Assembly: GCF_042854845.1 (NCBI RefSeq)
Contig: NZ_AP031498.1
Coordinates: 310,001 to 374,000 of the forward strand
Source: Maricurvus nonylphenolicus
GTDB lineage: Bacteria; Pseudomonadota; Gammaproteobacteria; Pseudomonadales; Cellvibrionaceae
Direction of reading: 5' to 3'
DNA: 64,000 nucleotides
The first letter of the stretch is position 1. The number at the start of each line of letters is the position of its first letter. The notes under the pieces are model-generated. The model was not told the origin of the DNA and searched no databases. It saw nothing but the letters and a program-made list of their open reading frames with translations. Shown one piece after another: positions 1 through 8,220 of this stretch. A program made the translations under genes and the position numbers.

Positions 1-2
1 AG

Positions 3-653
3 AGCTTGCGCTGGTTGGAGCTGGAGTACTTTTGGCCCACCATTATTGGTTATTGCCTGATTGATGAATATCTTCACGGCCGTGCCCATTTGTTTGCTCA
101 TGTGGCGCCGGTGGAAACGCCCTGGCTACGCAAAATCCAGAACTTTTATAAACGCGCTCATCGCCCGCACCATCAGATTGGTGGCAATGACGGCCGTGGT
201 GAATTAAGCGTTACCCACACCTATGTAGAGCACTGGGGTTGGTGGTTGATTTTACCGAACTATTGGTTTGGTATTATTTGTCTGTATTTTGGTTTGTATG
301 AAATTTTCTTCTGGGGAACTCTGGTAAAAACCCTATGGGGCATGCATGTGCATACCAACTGGGGGCATAGTTACGATTTGTATTTATTAAATCACTCTAA
401 TGCCTGGGTAAGAAAACTCACCTATGCGGTTTGCCACGTGTTTACCTTGCCGAACATGCATCACCAGCATCACAGCCGCAGTCAAAACTCGGCGAAAAAT
501 ATGACTAACTTCATTTCCGTATTTGACTGGCTACTGTGGGATACTCTGGTGATTGAACAGCAGCGACCCGAAACCTACGGTTGGCGACAAACGCCCCGTG
601 AAGAACACAGTGCCCTATACCGTTACTTTCACACCAACTTTAAAAATCTTTAG
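3..653 (+). CDS. Fatty acid hydroxylase / sterol desaturase family protein (5' end cut off)
   Basis: The reading frame is open to the left edge, so the true start lies outside the window. The visible part shows the histidine clusters of the membrane di-iron fatty acid hydroxylase superfamily: HRPHH at visible residues 52-56, H114/H116/H121 around a HVHTNWGH stretch, and HHQHH near residue 152. These bind two irons that hydroxylate or desaturate a lipid or sterol substrate. Hydrophobic aromatic segments between the clusters fit an integral inner-membrane protein. The substrate cannot be read from sequence. It converges on the LysR gene, with a perfect hairpin between them. Confidence 0.8.
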   Translation, partial: SLRWLELEYFWPTIIGYCLIDEYLHGRAHLFAHVAPVETPWLRKIQNFYKRAHRPHHQIGGNDGRGELSVTHTYVEHWGWWLILPNYWFGIICLYFGLYEIFFWGTLVKTLWGMHVHTNWGHSYDLYLLNHSNAWVRKLTYAVCHVFTLPNMHHQHHSRSQNSAKNMTNFISVFDWLLWDTLVIEQQRPETYGWRQTPREEHSALYRYFHTNFKNL

Positions 654-673
654 TAAGTTTGTTGTAGACCTTA

Positions 674-714
674 AATATTACCCTGCCTGTAGGTTATGAC
701 GGCAGGGTAATATT
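674..714. terminator. Perfect 14-bp inverted repeat between convergent genes
   Basis: Positions 674-687 (AATATTACCCTGCC) pair exactly with 701-714 around a 13-nt loop. It sits between the hydroxylase stop and the LysR gene and overlaps the last codons of the latter. A symmetric stem with A/T-rich flanks between convergent genes fits a bidirectional terminator, although there is no long T run. Confidence 0.55.
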
Positions 715-1602
715 CATAAGTTTTTCTTTTAACCAGCGATGTGCCTGGTCACGATTCAGGGCTTTATGCCAAATTAAATACAATGGCAGTGCACCTATGT
801 CGATGGGGAAATCAAATCGCTGTAAGTCATAGGCGCGACAAAAGCGTTTGGCGGTTTGTGTGGGCATGGTAGCGAGGGCATCTGACTGCATCACCAGCTC
901 AGGCACCAGTGATAGGTGTGAGGGCTGAGCCAACATTTTTCTCACTAAGGGTTGCTTGGCTTCCAGAGCCAGATCAAGCATGGTGGTTTGGCCATCGTGG
1001 CGGGTAAAAATAATATGCTGCTCGTTAAGGTAGTCGTCCAGCGTAAGATTGTTTGCAAGTCTTGGGTGTTGCTTGCGGGCAATGACCGACAGATTTTCTT
1101 CAAATACCTTGTGGCATTCAAGCTGCGGATCATCGCTCGGCTTTAAATCAAAATAAAAATCCATTTGCGCTTTGCGCAACTGCTCAAGGTTTTCTTTACG
1201 CTGGTTGGTAAAGGATTGCAAGGTCATCTGGCTGCCTTCGGCTTGCAGCATGGCAAGCAATTTGGGCAGTAAAACCGGTTCGATAAAATCATTAAGGATT
1301 AGTCGAAAGCAGCGACTGGAACTTGCCGGGTCAAAACTGTCTTCTTCAGCCAGTGCCAGCCTGATGGATGCCAAACCATCACGCACCGGCTGTGCCAATT
1401 GTTGCGCCTTCGGCGTGGGTTCCATACCTTCGCGGGTGCGAATAAACAAATCATCTTTAAAGGTTAAGCGTAAACGCGCCAGTGCGTTACTGGCGGCCGA
1501 TTGTGACATGCCGAGTTTGTCGGCCGCCCGTGAGAGTTGTCGCTCTTCGAGCAGGGCGTCAAACAGAGTCAGTAAATTTAAGTCTACGCTTCTTAAGTTC
1601 AT
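694..1602 (-). CDS. LysR family transcriptional regulator
   Basis: 302 residues, the usual LysR length. The N-terminal winged helix-turn-helix (about residues 5-65) shows the family pattern ERQLSRAADKLGMSQSAASN followed by ALARLR and a FIRTREGMEPT wing. The rest is the two-lobed effector-binding domain. LysR proteins usually control an adjacent or divergent gene and bind a small metabolite. The upstream neighbour (PhyH-type dioxygenase) is on the same strand about 80 nt away, so the target is not obvious. ATG start. Confidence 0.88.
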   Translation of the reverse strand: MNLRSVDLNLLTLFDALLEERQLSRAADKLGMSQSAASNALARLRLTFKDDLFIRTREGMEPTPKAQQLAQPVRDGLASIRLALAEEDSFDPASSSRCFRLILNDFIEPVLLPKLLAMLQAEGSQMTLQSFTNQRKENLEQLRKAQMDFYFDLKPSDDPQLECHKVFEENLSVIARKQHPRLANNLTLDDYLNEQHIIFTRHDGQTTMLDLALEAKQPLVRKMLAQPSHLSLVPELVMQSDALATMPTQTAKRFCRAYDLQRFDFPIDIGALPLYLIWHKALNRDQAHRWLKEKLMNITLPS

Positions 1603-1685
1603 GCTCGAAGCCTAGCACAGCTTGTGTGCTTGGTTAACGGCGTCTGCCGGTGGCAAGACGCCAATAGTTTAAGGATTTGTAAAGT

Positions 1686-2858
1686 TTAAATACTTAAATC
1701 ATGCAGGTTGTAATCCTTTAGCGAGGTTTTGGCTGTTTCATCCCAGGTAAAGGTCTGATGAGATTCCACGAAGGGTTGGTAGCGGTAGGCCTCTTCCGCT
1801 GGATAGCGCTGCTTGCGTGCCTCGATAGCATAACCGAGAACTTGTGAGCGCTTGGCAATTAATGCTGCGTCGTAGACTTCTGCCTGGCTGTGCATGCCAG
1901 CCCCCATCACACCCAGCACAGATGAGCGACGGTGAAAACCAAAGTTGACGGTGACCCGTGGTTCGAAACCCGAATTGGGGAAAGAGCCGTGAACCAGTTG
2001 GCGGTTGCAGATCACCACATCACCGGGGTTGCAGACTAAAGGTACCGTTCCTTCGATACGCTCACTACCCGATTCCTCTACCAGCTTGGTGATATCTATC
2101 TTGCCAAGCTTGTGGCTGCCAGGTAATACCCACACGCCGTTCACTGCGGTGCTGCCGTATACCTGAGCCATAAAGTTAAAGCCGTGAATACCTTCATCGA
2201 AGTCATTGCTGTCCCAGTGGGTATTGCCATCCTGGTGCCAGGATACGGCGGCCCCTATGCCGGGGTCTTTGATAAACAGGCTTTCGTGGAAGGGGGCAAA
2301 GTCCTTGCCGTTTACTGCTTCGGCCACTTTAAGCAATTCCGGGTGAGCGTAGGCTCGCAAGCAGGCGTCAGAAAATTGCAGTGAACCCATCAATACAAAA
2401 GGTACGTCCTTGGGGGCATCGCTATCGGCTTCGGGTTCGTAGAGTTTGATCTGGTGACGGCCATTGGCCAGATCGGTGCCGCCCAGAGGGTCACCCAGGG
2501 GCTTGGCCCAAATCAGGTTGAGTGACTGGCAGTCGGCACCCAGGGCAGGCTTGCCGTCGGTGGTAAGCTTGCCAAAGGGCTCGGCAGGGAAGGTCTTTCG
2601 CATGGCCTCCAGGTCCTGTTTGATGTCCTCCAGCTCGTCTTCCTGTAAAACATCGGTAAATACGTAAAAGCCGTAGCGGGAGTAGGCATCGAGTATGTCC
2701 TGGGCCAGATCGCCGTTGGCGTCAAAGCGAATAGGGCCGCGGTTATCCAGCGCGTAGGCCTGTTTTTCGCCTTCCAGCAGGTAATTACGCATGGCATCGG
2801 CCTGCTCGCCATAGCGCGCGGCGCAGGCCTCAATTGATTTACGGGTATCTTGCTTCAT
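1686..2858 (-). CDS. Phytanoyl-CoA dioxygenase (PhyH) family protein
   Basis: 390 residues. An Fe(II)/2-oxoglutarate oxygenase by its facial triad: HQD in WHQDGNTHWD near residue 208 supplies His and Asp, and the second His is in LVHGSFPNSG near residue 286. An Arg follows (EPRVTVNFGFHRR) in the place that binds 2-oxoglutarate. A VWVLPGSHKLG stretch between them is typical of the family. It probably hydroxylates an acyl or terpenoid substrate, which is not identifiable here. Divergent from a TetR regulator; the 94-nt intergenic region holds a perfect inverted repeat, suggesting TetR control. Confidence 0.82.
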   Translation of the reverse strand: MKQDTRKSIEACAARYGEQADAMRNYLLEGEKQAYALDNRGPIRFDANGDLAQDILDAYSRYGFYVFTDVLQEDELEDIKQDLEAMRKTFPAEPFGKLTTDGKPALGADCQSLNLIWAKPLGDPLGGTDLANGRHQIKLYEPEADSDAPKDVPFVLMGSLQFSDACLRAYAHPELLKVAEAVNGKDFAPFHESLFIKDPGIGAAVSWHQDGNTHWDSNDFDEGIHGFNFMAQVYGSTAVNGVWVLPGSHKLGKIDITKLVEESGSERIEGTVPLVCNPGDVVICNRQLVHGSFPNSGFEPRVTVNFGFHRRSSVLGVMGAGMHSQAEVYDAALIAKRSQVLGYAIEARKQRYPAEEAYRYQPFVESHQTFTWDETAKTSLKDYNLHDLSI

Positions 2859-2874
2859 AATGTAATCTCTCTCT

Positions 2875-2920
2875 TACAGTTTTTATGGTTAATAAAATTT
2901 AATGCATAATAAAAACTGTA
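2875..2920. promoter_or_regulatory. 12-bp inverted repeat in the phyH-tetR divergent promoter
   Basis: TACAGTTTTTAT at 2875-2886 is matched exactly by its reverse complement at 2909-2920, with 22 nt between the arms. It fills the space between the dioxygenase start (2858, minus) and the TetR start (2953, plus). This is the expected position for a TetR operator acting on both promoters. The role is inferred from position and symmetry only. Confidence 0.5.
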
Positions 2921-2952
2921 GTCAAGGCTATTTGTGAGATTTAGGGTGAAAA

Positions 2953-3627
2953 ATGAGTAAATCAGGGGTGGCAAAGGGCAATAAGACCCGTCAGGCCAAT
3001 AAGGAAATGCGTCGGCAGCGGATTTTGGGTATAGCTCGCGAGTTGATTGCTGCCCAGGGTTTTGAGGACTTCACTATTAGTGATCTGGCGGCCAAGGCTG
3101 AGGTGTCCATCCCCACCATTCACAACCTGTTTGGTAAAAAATACGATATTTTTCAAGAACTTTGCGGCGAAATGGTGGTGCGCATTGGCGAGGTGGTCAG
3201 CCAGCCGGAGCTGGTCGATCCTATTGAAGCCGCCGAGGCCTTTATCGATAATCTGCTCGATCTCTACCGCAACGATGAAGCTTTCTACCGTGCAGCCTTT
3301 GTAGCGGGTGAGCGCACCAAGCTGTTCGAGCATGAACTTCCGGCGGGCATCTTTAACAAATCCCTGGATATTGCCAAACAAATCTGTGCCTCGGCGGTGG
3401 AGCACGGTTATCTGCAGGGCAATATCGATACTGATTGGCTGGCTGAGCAGCTATTTGGCTGCCAGCGATTGGCGCGGCAGGATTGGGTTAATGGCTACAT
3501 TGATCTATCCCGCTATCGCACCCAGGTACTGGTGGGGATGTTTATGACCTATGCTGCCGATGCCACGCCCGAGTTTCACCAACGCTTGCGCGATTGTATT
3601 GCCCAGTTGATCCAGGCTGAGCAATAA
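2953..3627 (+). CDS. TetR family transcriptional regulator
   Basis: 224 residues. The N-terminal HTH (about residues 22-68) reads RQRILGIARELIAAQGFEDF, then ISDLAAKAEVSIPTIHNLFG and KKYDIFQEL, a clear TetR_N pattern. The C-terminal ligand domain is unassigned. A basic leader of about 20 residues precedes the HTH. Divergent to the PhyH-type dioxygenase gene, which it most likely represses, sharing the inverted repeat at 2875-2920. Confidence 0.88.
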   Translation: MSKSGVAKGNKTRQANKEMRRQRILGIARELIAAQGFEDFTISDLAAKAEVSIPTIHNLFGKKYDIFQELCGEMVVRIGEVVSQPELVDPIEAAEAFIDNLLDLYRNDEAFYRAAFVAGERTKLFEHELPAGIFNKSLDIAKQICASAVEHGYLQGNIDTDWLAEQLFGCQRLARQDWVNGYIDLSRYRTQVLVGMFMTYAADATPEFHQRLRDCIAQLIQAEQ

Positions 3628-3674
3628 ACGCAGTGACAAGCTAAAACCCAGTTATGCCGCCAGCTGATTGTGAT

Positions 3675-4163
3675 TTAACGTACTTCCCCGCCGGGTCGCA
3701 ATGTTTTTACGGCAATCGTAATCACTGCCACAAACGCGATAATGATGCCGATATAAAATAAAAAGAATGCCGTATCGCTGGCCAGGTTGGAGCTGGCGTT
3801 GAACGCAAGTCCTCTGGCGTTGGGGAAAATAGGGTCTATCGCCGAGGCGATAACAAAGGTCCAGGCAACGACAATCATACCCACTGAAATCCGGTAAATA
3901 CGTTTGATATAGGGCTGTAGAAGGGGAATAACCGCAGCCATAATCCACAGCATTAAACCGTTGGCAATACCTTCCAGATGAGCCATGCGCCAGGCATCAT
4001 AGGTGCCAGGAAACTGGTATTTTATCGTGCCGGGGAAGGGCCAAACGGTGACTTCACCCAATAAAAAGAATAAAAAACCGAAGCCGATAATAAAGCCCAG
4101 TAATAAAATTAGCGCGCCATGGCCCAGTAGCAGGCGTTGTGCATTTTTTAAATCGTTGTTCAT
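3675..4163 (-). CDS. Four-helix membrane protein resembling styrene-oxide isomerase (StyC)
   Basis: 162 residues with four hydrophobic segments. Several short blocks recall the styrene-oxide isomerase family from memory: GHG at the start of helix 1, PGT near the first loop, WRMAHLEGIANGLM in helix 2 (StyC has RAHSGPALNGMM), and ARGLAF before helix 4 (StyC has NRGLTF). Length and topology also fit. The His and Asn of helix 2, which lie at the StyC heme/active-site positions, are kept, but Tyr and Asp of helix 3 do not line up without gaps. The function may therefore be a different isomerization or none. Probably co-transcribed behind the COG3687 hydrolase, 24 nt upstream. Confidence 0.5.
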   Translation of the reverse strand: MNNDLKNAQRLLLGHGALILLLGFIIGFGFLFFLLGEVTVWPFPGTIKYQFPGTYDAWRMAHLEGIANGLMLWIMAAVIPLLQPYIKRIYRISVGMIVVAWTFVIASAIDPIFPNARGLAFNASSNLASDTAFFLFYIGIIIAFVAVITIAVKTLRPGGEVR

Positions 4164-4187
4164 CTTAAGTCCCCTTATCTGATTAAA

Positions 4188-5063
4188 TTAGGAAAAACTG
4201 GCGCTGATATTGGTGGTGTCCAAAATCGCAAATTCGTCGGTATTGCTGTCGTAGCGTGCAATCCAGTCCAAACTCCATTGCGGATCTTTTACTTGCGACG
4301 GGTGGTGGCCCGGCAGGCAGGCTACAATCATCGGTGGTAGCATATTGCGAAAGAATCGAGTGGTCATTTTCAGGAGCTTCCAGCGTGAACGCAGGTTGTT
4401 CCATAATCCATCCTTTTTGAGCATGGCCTGGTAGGCGCGGCGGCTGTGTTTAATCACGTGCAGGGTGGCAAATATCACACCGTAAACACGGTAAAAATAA
4501 TGGCCATAAACGGCGTTGTAGGCATCGATAGCTACATTTTTATGTTCGATCTCTTCAACAAAATGCCAGAGGACCAGGGAAGCAACTCGCGAATCAGCGT
4601 GGCCAAATAAATATTCACGATCATTGATCAGCCAATGGGCTACCCCTAATGCCATGGATTCAAAACCGGCGGCATAAGCGAGGTTGAATTTGTGCGAGCG
4701 GTTTTTCTCAAAGTCATCAAATTCCTGTTTCATTTGTCGCTCGATATTGGTCAGCTCGGCGTAGCCTTTTTCAATCAGTAGGTCATTAAACTTACGGTGT
4801 TGTTGGAAGTGTTGACCCTCCTGGCCGATATAGAGTTTTACGTCTTCTTTTAAGGTTCCCGAGTCAATAAGCGGCAAAGACTTACGCATAGTTCTAATGA
4901 GGTAGGGTTCAAGGAAAGGCATGGCCAACGATGTGCCGTTAACCATATGGCTCCACTCAGGTTTATCCGGGTTCCAGTGCGGGTCTATATCGTTTGGAAA
5001 TTCAAATGGCATTTTGCGAACAATCATGTCCGGCTTGTCCGTGGTCTTTGTGATGCTGCTCAT
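4188..5063 (-). CDS. Predicted metal-dependent hydrolase (COG3687 / PF10118)
   Basis: 291 residues. Carries the ferritin-like Glu/His motifs of this family: YIGQEGQHFQQH around residue 80 and FVEEIEHKNVAIDAY around residue 168, a pattern that would hold a di-metal centre in a helical bundle. The family has no firmly defined substrate but is often next to lipid, steroid or hydrocarbon catabolic genes. First gene of a two-gene operon with the StyC-like protein, divergent from an AraC regulator whose promoter carries a periodic repeat array. Confidence 0.78.
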   Translation of the reverse strand: MSSITKTTDKPDMIVRKMPFEFPNDIDPHWNPDKPEWSHMVNGTSLAMPFLEPYLIRTMRKSLPLIDSGTLKEDVKLYIGQEGQHFQQHRKFNDLLIEKGYAELTNIERQMKQEFDDFEKNRSHKFNLAYAAGFESMALGVAHWLINDREYLFGHADSRVASLVLWHFVEEIEHKNVAIDAYNAVYGHYFYRVYGVIFATLHVIKHSRRAYQAMLKKDGLWNNLRSRWKLLKMTTRFFRNMLPPMIVACLPGHHPSQVKDPQWSLDWIARYDSNTDEFAILDTTNISASFS

Positions 5064-5123
5064 GGGCTCTCTCTGCTTTTTTATGGGTTTGCAGATATGT
5101 TAGAGATGGCTTGGTGGTTAAAG

Positions 5124-5202
5124 AGGGTTAATCGTCGTCATTAGGGGGTTATTTATTGACTTGCTGGGGTTAAATATTGCCAGTAAGGGGTTATTTGTTG
5201 AC
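5124..5202 (+). promoter_or_regulatory. Four direct repeats with 21-bp period upstream of araC-type gene
   Basis: Units of 16 bp begin at 5124, 5145, 5166 and 5187, exactly 21 bp apart. Units 2 and 4 are GGGGTTATTTATTGAC and GGGGTTATTTGTTGAC (one difference). Unit 3 differs from unit 2 at three positions, and unit 1 matches at about ten. A two-turn spacing puts all sites on one helix face, as expected for AraC-family operators. The last unit ends in TTGAC, overlapping a possible -35 box for the regulator gene. Confidence 0.6.
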
Positions 5203-5244
5203 GTTTTGGGCTAGGCTAACGGTATGTCCCTGGGGAAAGGCGTT

Positions 5245-6285
5245 ATGAGTCTTGATGAAGACAGCTTGTTGATACCGGCCAGTTACTCTCGCATTATCGC
5301 GCGCGAGTTAAATTTGCAGGAGCGGGAACTGGAGCCCTTGTTACGCGGTACTGGCTTACCTATAAATATCCTTCTGCCCGGTGATGAGGCTTATATCACT
5401 GCGCAACAGCAAATGCGTGTGCTGGACAATGCGCAGCATATTTTGGGTTCGCCGGAGATCGGCCTGCGACTAGGCAGGCAATTACAGCCCTCTTCCCATG
5501 GCCCCTTGGGGTATTTGGTATTAAGTAGCCCGGATGTGATTACGGCGCTGGAATCCTTCGCAGATTTTTTACCGTTGCGTTTACCTTTGGCGAGTGTGCA
5601 AGTAGATCTTGATGAGCACTACCTGACCTGCATTCTTGAAATAAGAGTTTCCGCCAAGCCCAACGTGCTGCGTATTATGCAGGAGTGCTTTGCGTTAATG
5701 ATTCAGGCGGTCGTTGAATCTGTATTGGGGCGGGAGTTAACTGAGGCCAGTATTGAGCTGCAACATGCTCGACCATCCCATAGCGACTGTTATGGCGATT
5801 ACCTGCATTCAGCGGTGCATTTTTCTCAGACTGTTAATCGGGTACAGATGCCGGCGGTGTTAGCGCGTAAGGCGAATGCCTCGGGTCATTCGGACAGTTA
5901 TTCTTTGTCGCAGGACCATTGCTGCCGCCTGCTTGAGCAGATACCCGTGTCTGCAATGTCGACTACCGATCAGGTGCGTCGATTATTACTTTCCCATCCG
6001 GCAGGCTCTATCACCGAAGCGGATGTGGCTCGTGAAATGTTTGTCTCCAAGCGAACTCTGGCTCGGCGGTTGGCGGAGGAGGGCAGTAGTTACCGTACGA
6101 TCTCTGAAAAACTGTTGTCGGAACTGGCTGTACGTCACCTGCGAGAATCGAACTTTTCGATAGATGCCGTTGCAGCGTCATTGGGTTATTGTGATGCAGC
6201 GGCTTTTCGTAAAGCCTTTCGTCGTTGGTATGGCCAGACGCCATCACAATACCGGCGTGATAAGTTGTTAATGCCCATCTCTTAA
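5245..6285 (+). CDS. AraC family transcriptional regulator (Arabinose_bd N-domain)
   Basis: About 346 residues. The N-terminal domain is of the PF12625 type found in OruR/VirS-like regulators (an HGPLGYLVLSSPDVITALE stretch). The C-terminal double HTH reads SITEADVAREMFVSKRTLAR and a second helix pair ending FRKAFRRWYGQTPSQYR. An in-frame ATG also exists at 5224; 5245 is preferred because GGAAAGG precedes it and the upstream ATG overlaps the likely core promoter. It probably activates the divergent hydrolase/StyC-like operon and itself through the repeat array at 5124-5202. Confidence 0.85.
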   Translation: MSLDEDSLLIPASYSRIIARELNLQERELEPLLRGTGLPINILLPGDEAYITAQQQMRVLDNAQHILGSPEIGLRLGRQLQPSSHGPLGYLVLSSPDVITALESFADFLPLRLPLASVQVDLDEHYLTCILEIRVSAKPNVLRIMQECFALMIQAVVESVLGRELTEASIELQHARPSHSDCYGDYLHSAVHFSQTVNRVQMPAVLARKANASGHSDSYSLSQDHCCRLLEQIPVSAMSTTDQVRRLLLSHPAGSITEADVAREMFVSKRTLARRLAEEGSSYRTISEKLLSELAVRHLRESNFSIDAVAASLGYCDAAAFRKAFRRWYGQTPSQYRRDKLLMPIS

Positions 6286-7460
6286 TAACCAAGTCTTAAT
6301 GTCTTGCCGAGACTGAATTGGTAGTTCTTTAATTCGGGATTGTACGTTTTACTCATGCCCCGGTAATCCAGTTGTTGCCACTGGCGGGTTTGCAGTACTG
6401 GCAAATAGTCTTGAATATTATCCCGCGTGACCGCTTCAAAAATTTTGCGCTGCTGATAGCTTCCACCGTCATCAATAAAATCCCGGCCGTGGTGGTAATC
6501 GTAAAGCATAATCAGGCTCCAGCCCGCTGTCATAAAATGCCCGCCAACCGAGGCATACAGGTCGCCATTTTGTAGTGCCGTGATTTCATCCTGATCCCAA
6601 TTAATACTGGCAATATTCACTTTTTGTAAGCGCAGAGATTGAGTGGAACCCTTTAGGGCTCCCAGCCCCATGGCGCCGTTGGCGGCCCAGATAAGATTAA
6701 TGTCCGGATGACGGCGTAACAGGCCGGGGGTACGCTGTTGGGGAATATCGTAACGCCACTCGCCGGGCATGATGTATTGCAGTTTGGCTGAGGGATGTTC
6801 TTGCAGTGCGCGCTTCAACCCTTTGACGCGTAACAGTGAAGCGGAGGTAACATCGTCTCCACTAAAAGCCAACAGCCTTGCAGGTTCGCCTTTGAGGCTG
6901 GTTATTAATTTCTTCGCGAGCTGGTAGCCGGCGAATTCATTATCGGGTACGAGAGCACCGAGCCAGTGTTTGTGAGTCTGTCTGGGCTTGGGCTGTAAGT
7001 GCAGAGTCTGGTTGTAATGGTTATAGGCCAGAAAAAACGGAATACCGGCTTTATCGATAGCATCGAATATTGGCGTTAAGGCAAAGCGCTCGTTAACCAG
7101 TAACAGGTAATCCGGTTTTTGCGGGCGTTTGAGAATATCCTGCACCAATGCTTGTAAGCGAAAGGCGTTGCGCTCAGCGTGCAAAATTTCCAGTTGAATA
7201 TCCAGGTCTTCAGCGACAGCGTGAGCAAAGCGGCTGGCCTCGGGCCAGAAGTGACCCGTGGGGTTGTCCAGATTGGCGTGGCCGGGGTTAATAAACACCA
7301 CGTGCATGGGGTTTGCCATTAGGGCTGAGCTGTTGCAAAGCAGGTAAAGTAATACGATAGCAGGTGGCCAGAAACTTCGAAGTAATGCGTTTAGCTGCAC
7401 AGGCTCATCCAGTGTGATTCCAATCATTGTGTGTAAATCTGTAGGAATAGTGTAATGCAT
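6282..7460 (-). CDS. Orphan periplasmic sugar-binding-type protein (Peripla_BP_4 fold)
   Basis: About 392 residues. After a hydrophobic segment (about residues 30-48) that acts as signal peptide or anchor, the sequence follows the ribose-binding/LacI-like periplasmic fold: VVFINPGHAN, then LLAFSGDDVTSASLLRVKGL in the hinge, and LIWAANGAMGLGALKG and SINWDQDEITAL later. No ABC permease or ATPase gene adjoins it, so it may be a sensor input rather than a transporter part. It overlaps the AraC stop codon by 4 nt. The start is uncertain; an ATG at 7427 is an alternative. Confidence 0.68.
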   Translation of the reverse strand: MHYTIPTDLHTMIGITLDEPVQLNALLRSFWPPAIVLLYLLCNSSALMANPMHVVFINPGHANLDNPTGHFWPEASRFAHAVAEDLDIQLEILHAERNAFRLQALVQDILKRPQKPDYLLLVNERFALTPIFDAIDKAGIPFFLAYNHYNQTLHLQPKPRQTHKHWLGALVPDNEFAGYQLAKKLITSLKGEPARLLAFSGDDVTSASLLRVKGLKRALQEHPSAKLQYIMPGEWRYDIPQQRTPGLLRRHPDINLIWAANGAMGLGALKGSTQSLRLQKVNIASINWDQDEITALQNGDLYASVGGHFMTAGWSLIMLYDYHHGRDFIDDGGSYQQRKIFEAVTRDNIQDYLPVLQTRQWQQLDYRGMSKTYNPELKNYQFSLGKTLRLGY

Positions 7461-7819
7461 GTCGGTAAATGGATGCCAATGCGGTGCATGGTGTTGATTG
7501 TGACGTCATGCTTGCCATTCAATAGTGCACATTGGGGAGGCTTGAATAGCTGTAGTAAAAACTGAGTTTCGCGGAGGATGGGTTTTTATAATTGGTTGTA
7601 TGAGATAAGTAACATGGCGCAGCTGATTCCTCTAAGTTGCACAACCTGCTATAACATTTTGAAATAAGAGGGCCATATTCTTTGGGCTGGCCTGTTCCTT
7701 GCTGTCACTCATATGTGTCAGGTGAAAGTTTGCTGACGTTGCAACAAGACGTCACACAGACGTCATCTAGCTCTGCTAACCTGACGGCCATTAGCGACGC
7801 AATTAACGAGGAAGGAATC
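7461..7819. promoter_or_regulatory. Intergenic region with repeated GACGTCA elements
   Basis: A 359-nt gap. TGACGTCA lies at 7501-7508, and AGACGTCA occurs twice 11 bp apart at 7747-7754 and 7758-7765, just upstream of the small gene at 7820. One-turn spacing suggests a dimer-binding regulator. No other gene is evident in the gap. Confidence 0.35.
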
Positions 7820-8062
7820 ATGCGCGTACGTATCGAAGTAGATTTGTCTGCCAAGGAAGCTCAAGAGTTAATCGAAGGAAATCTTCACGCTTTGCAAAAG
7901 CCTGTTAAAGAGGCGCTGAGCTGTGCCGGTCAGGATGAGCTGGTAGAAGAGTTCACCGAAATGTGGTCACAGGCCAAGCCTGTCGTGAATCAATCTGTTT
8001 CCCTGTATTGTCAGGCGATGGATGAGGCGATGCAGATGTTTTCGCCGAATTCTGTAAATTAA
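7820..8062 (+). CDS. Small acidic protein of unknown function, 80 aa
   Basis: The ATG at 7820 is preferred over upstream in-frame codons because a strong GAGGAAGGA ribosome site lies at 7808-7816. The 80-residue product starts MRVRIEVDLSAKEAQ and is mostly amphipathic helix, without signal peptide or membrane segment. I do not recognise the family. It lies next to and converges with phaB, so a polyhydroxyalkanoate-granule or phasin-like role is possible but is only suggested by position. GACGTCA repeats in its promoter point to specific control. Confidence 0.65.
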   Translation: MRVRIEVDLSAKEAQELIEGNLHALQKPVKEALSCAGQDELVEEFTEMWSQAKPVVNQSVSLYCQAMDEAMQMFSPNSVN

Positions 8063-8104
8063 TTTTTCTTAGTTCAAGTTTTTGTTGCTCAGTTCTTCTT
8101 AACT

Positions 8105-8191
8105 GGGGTCAGACCCGTAGGGTCTGACCCCGGCTTTTCCCGTACCCGGAATTTGTCTCGGCTCGGGGTCTGACCCTGCGGGTCAGACCCC
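8105..8191. repeat. Pair of REP-like palindromes built from GGGTCNGACCC
   Basis: Unit 1 has arms 8105-8116 and 8120-8131 with a 3-nt loop; unit 2 has arms 8165-8176 and 8180-8191 with a 3-nt loop. Each arm is GGGGTC(A/T)GACCC or its complement, and GGGTCNGACCC is itself palindromic, so the 87-bp block holds four copies. Such GGGGTCAGACCC elements recur in gammaproteobacterial intergenic DNA and are often linked to REP-associated tyrosine transposases (family knowledge). No transposase gene is in view. Confidence 0.65.
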
Positions 8192-8220
8192 ACTTTAATA
8201 GAACGATCTTTTTAGATATA

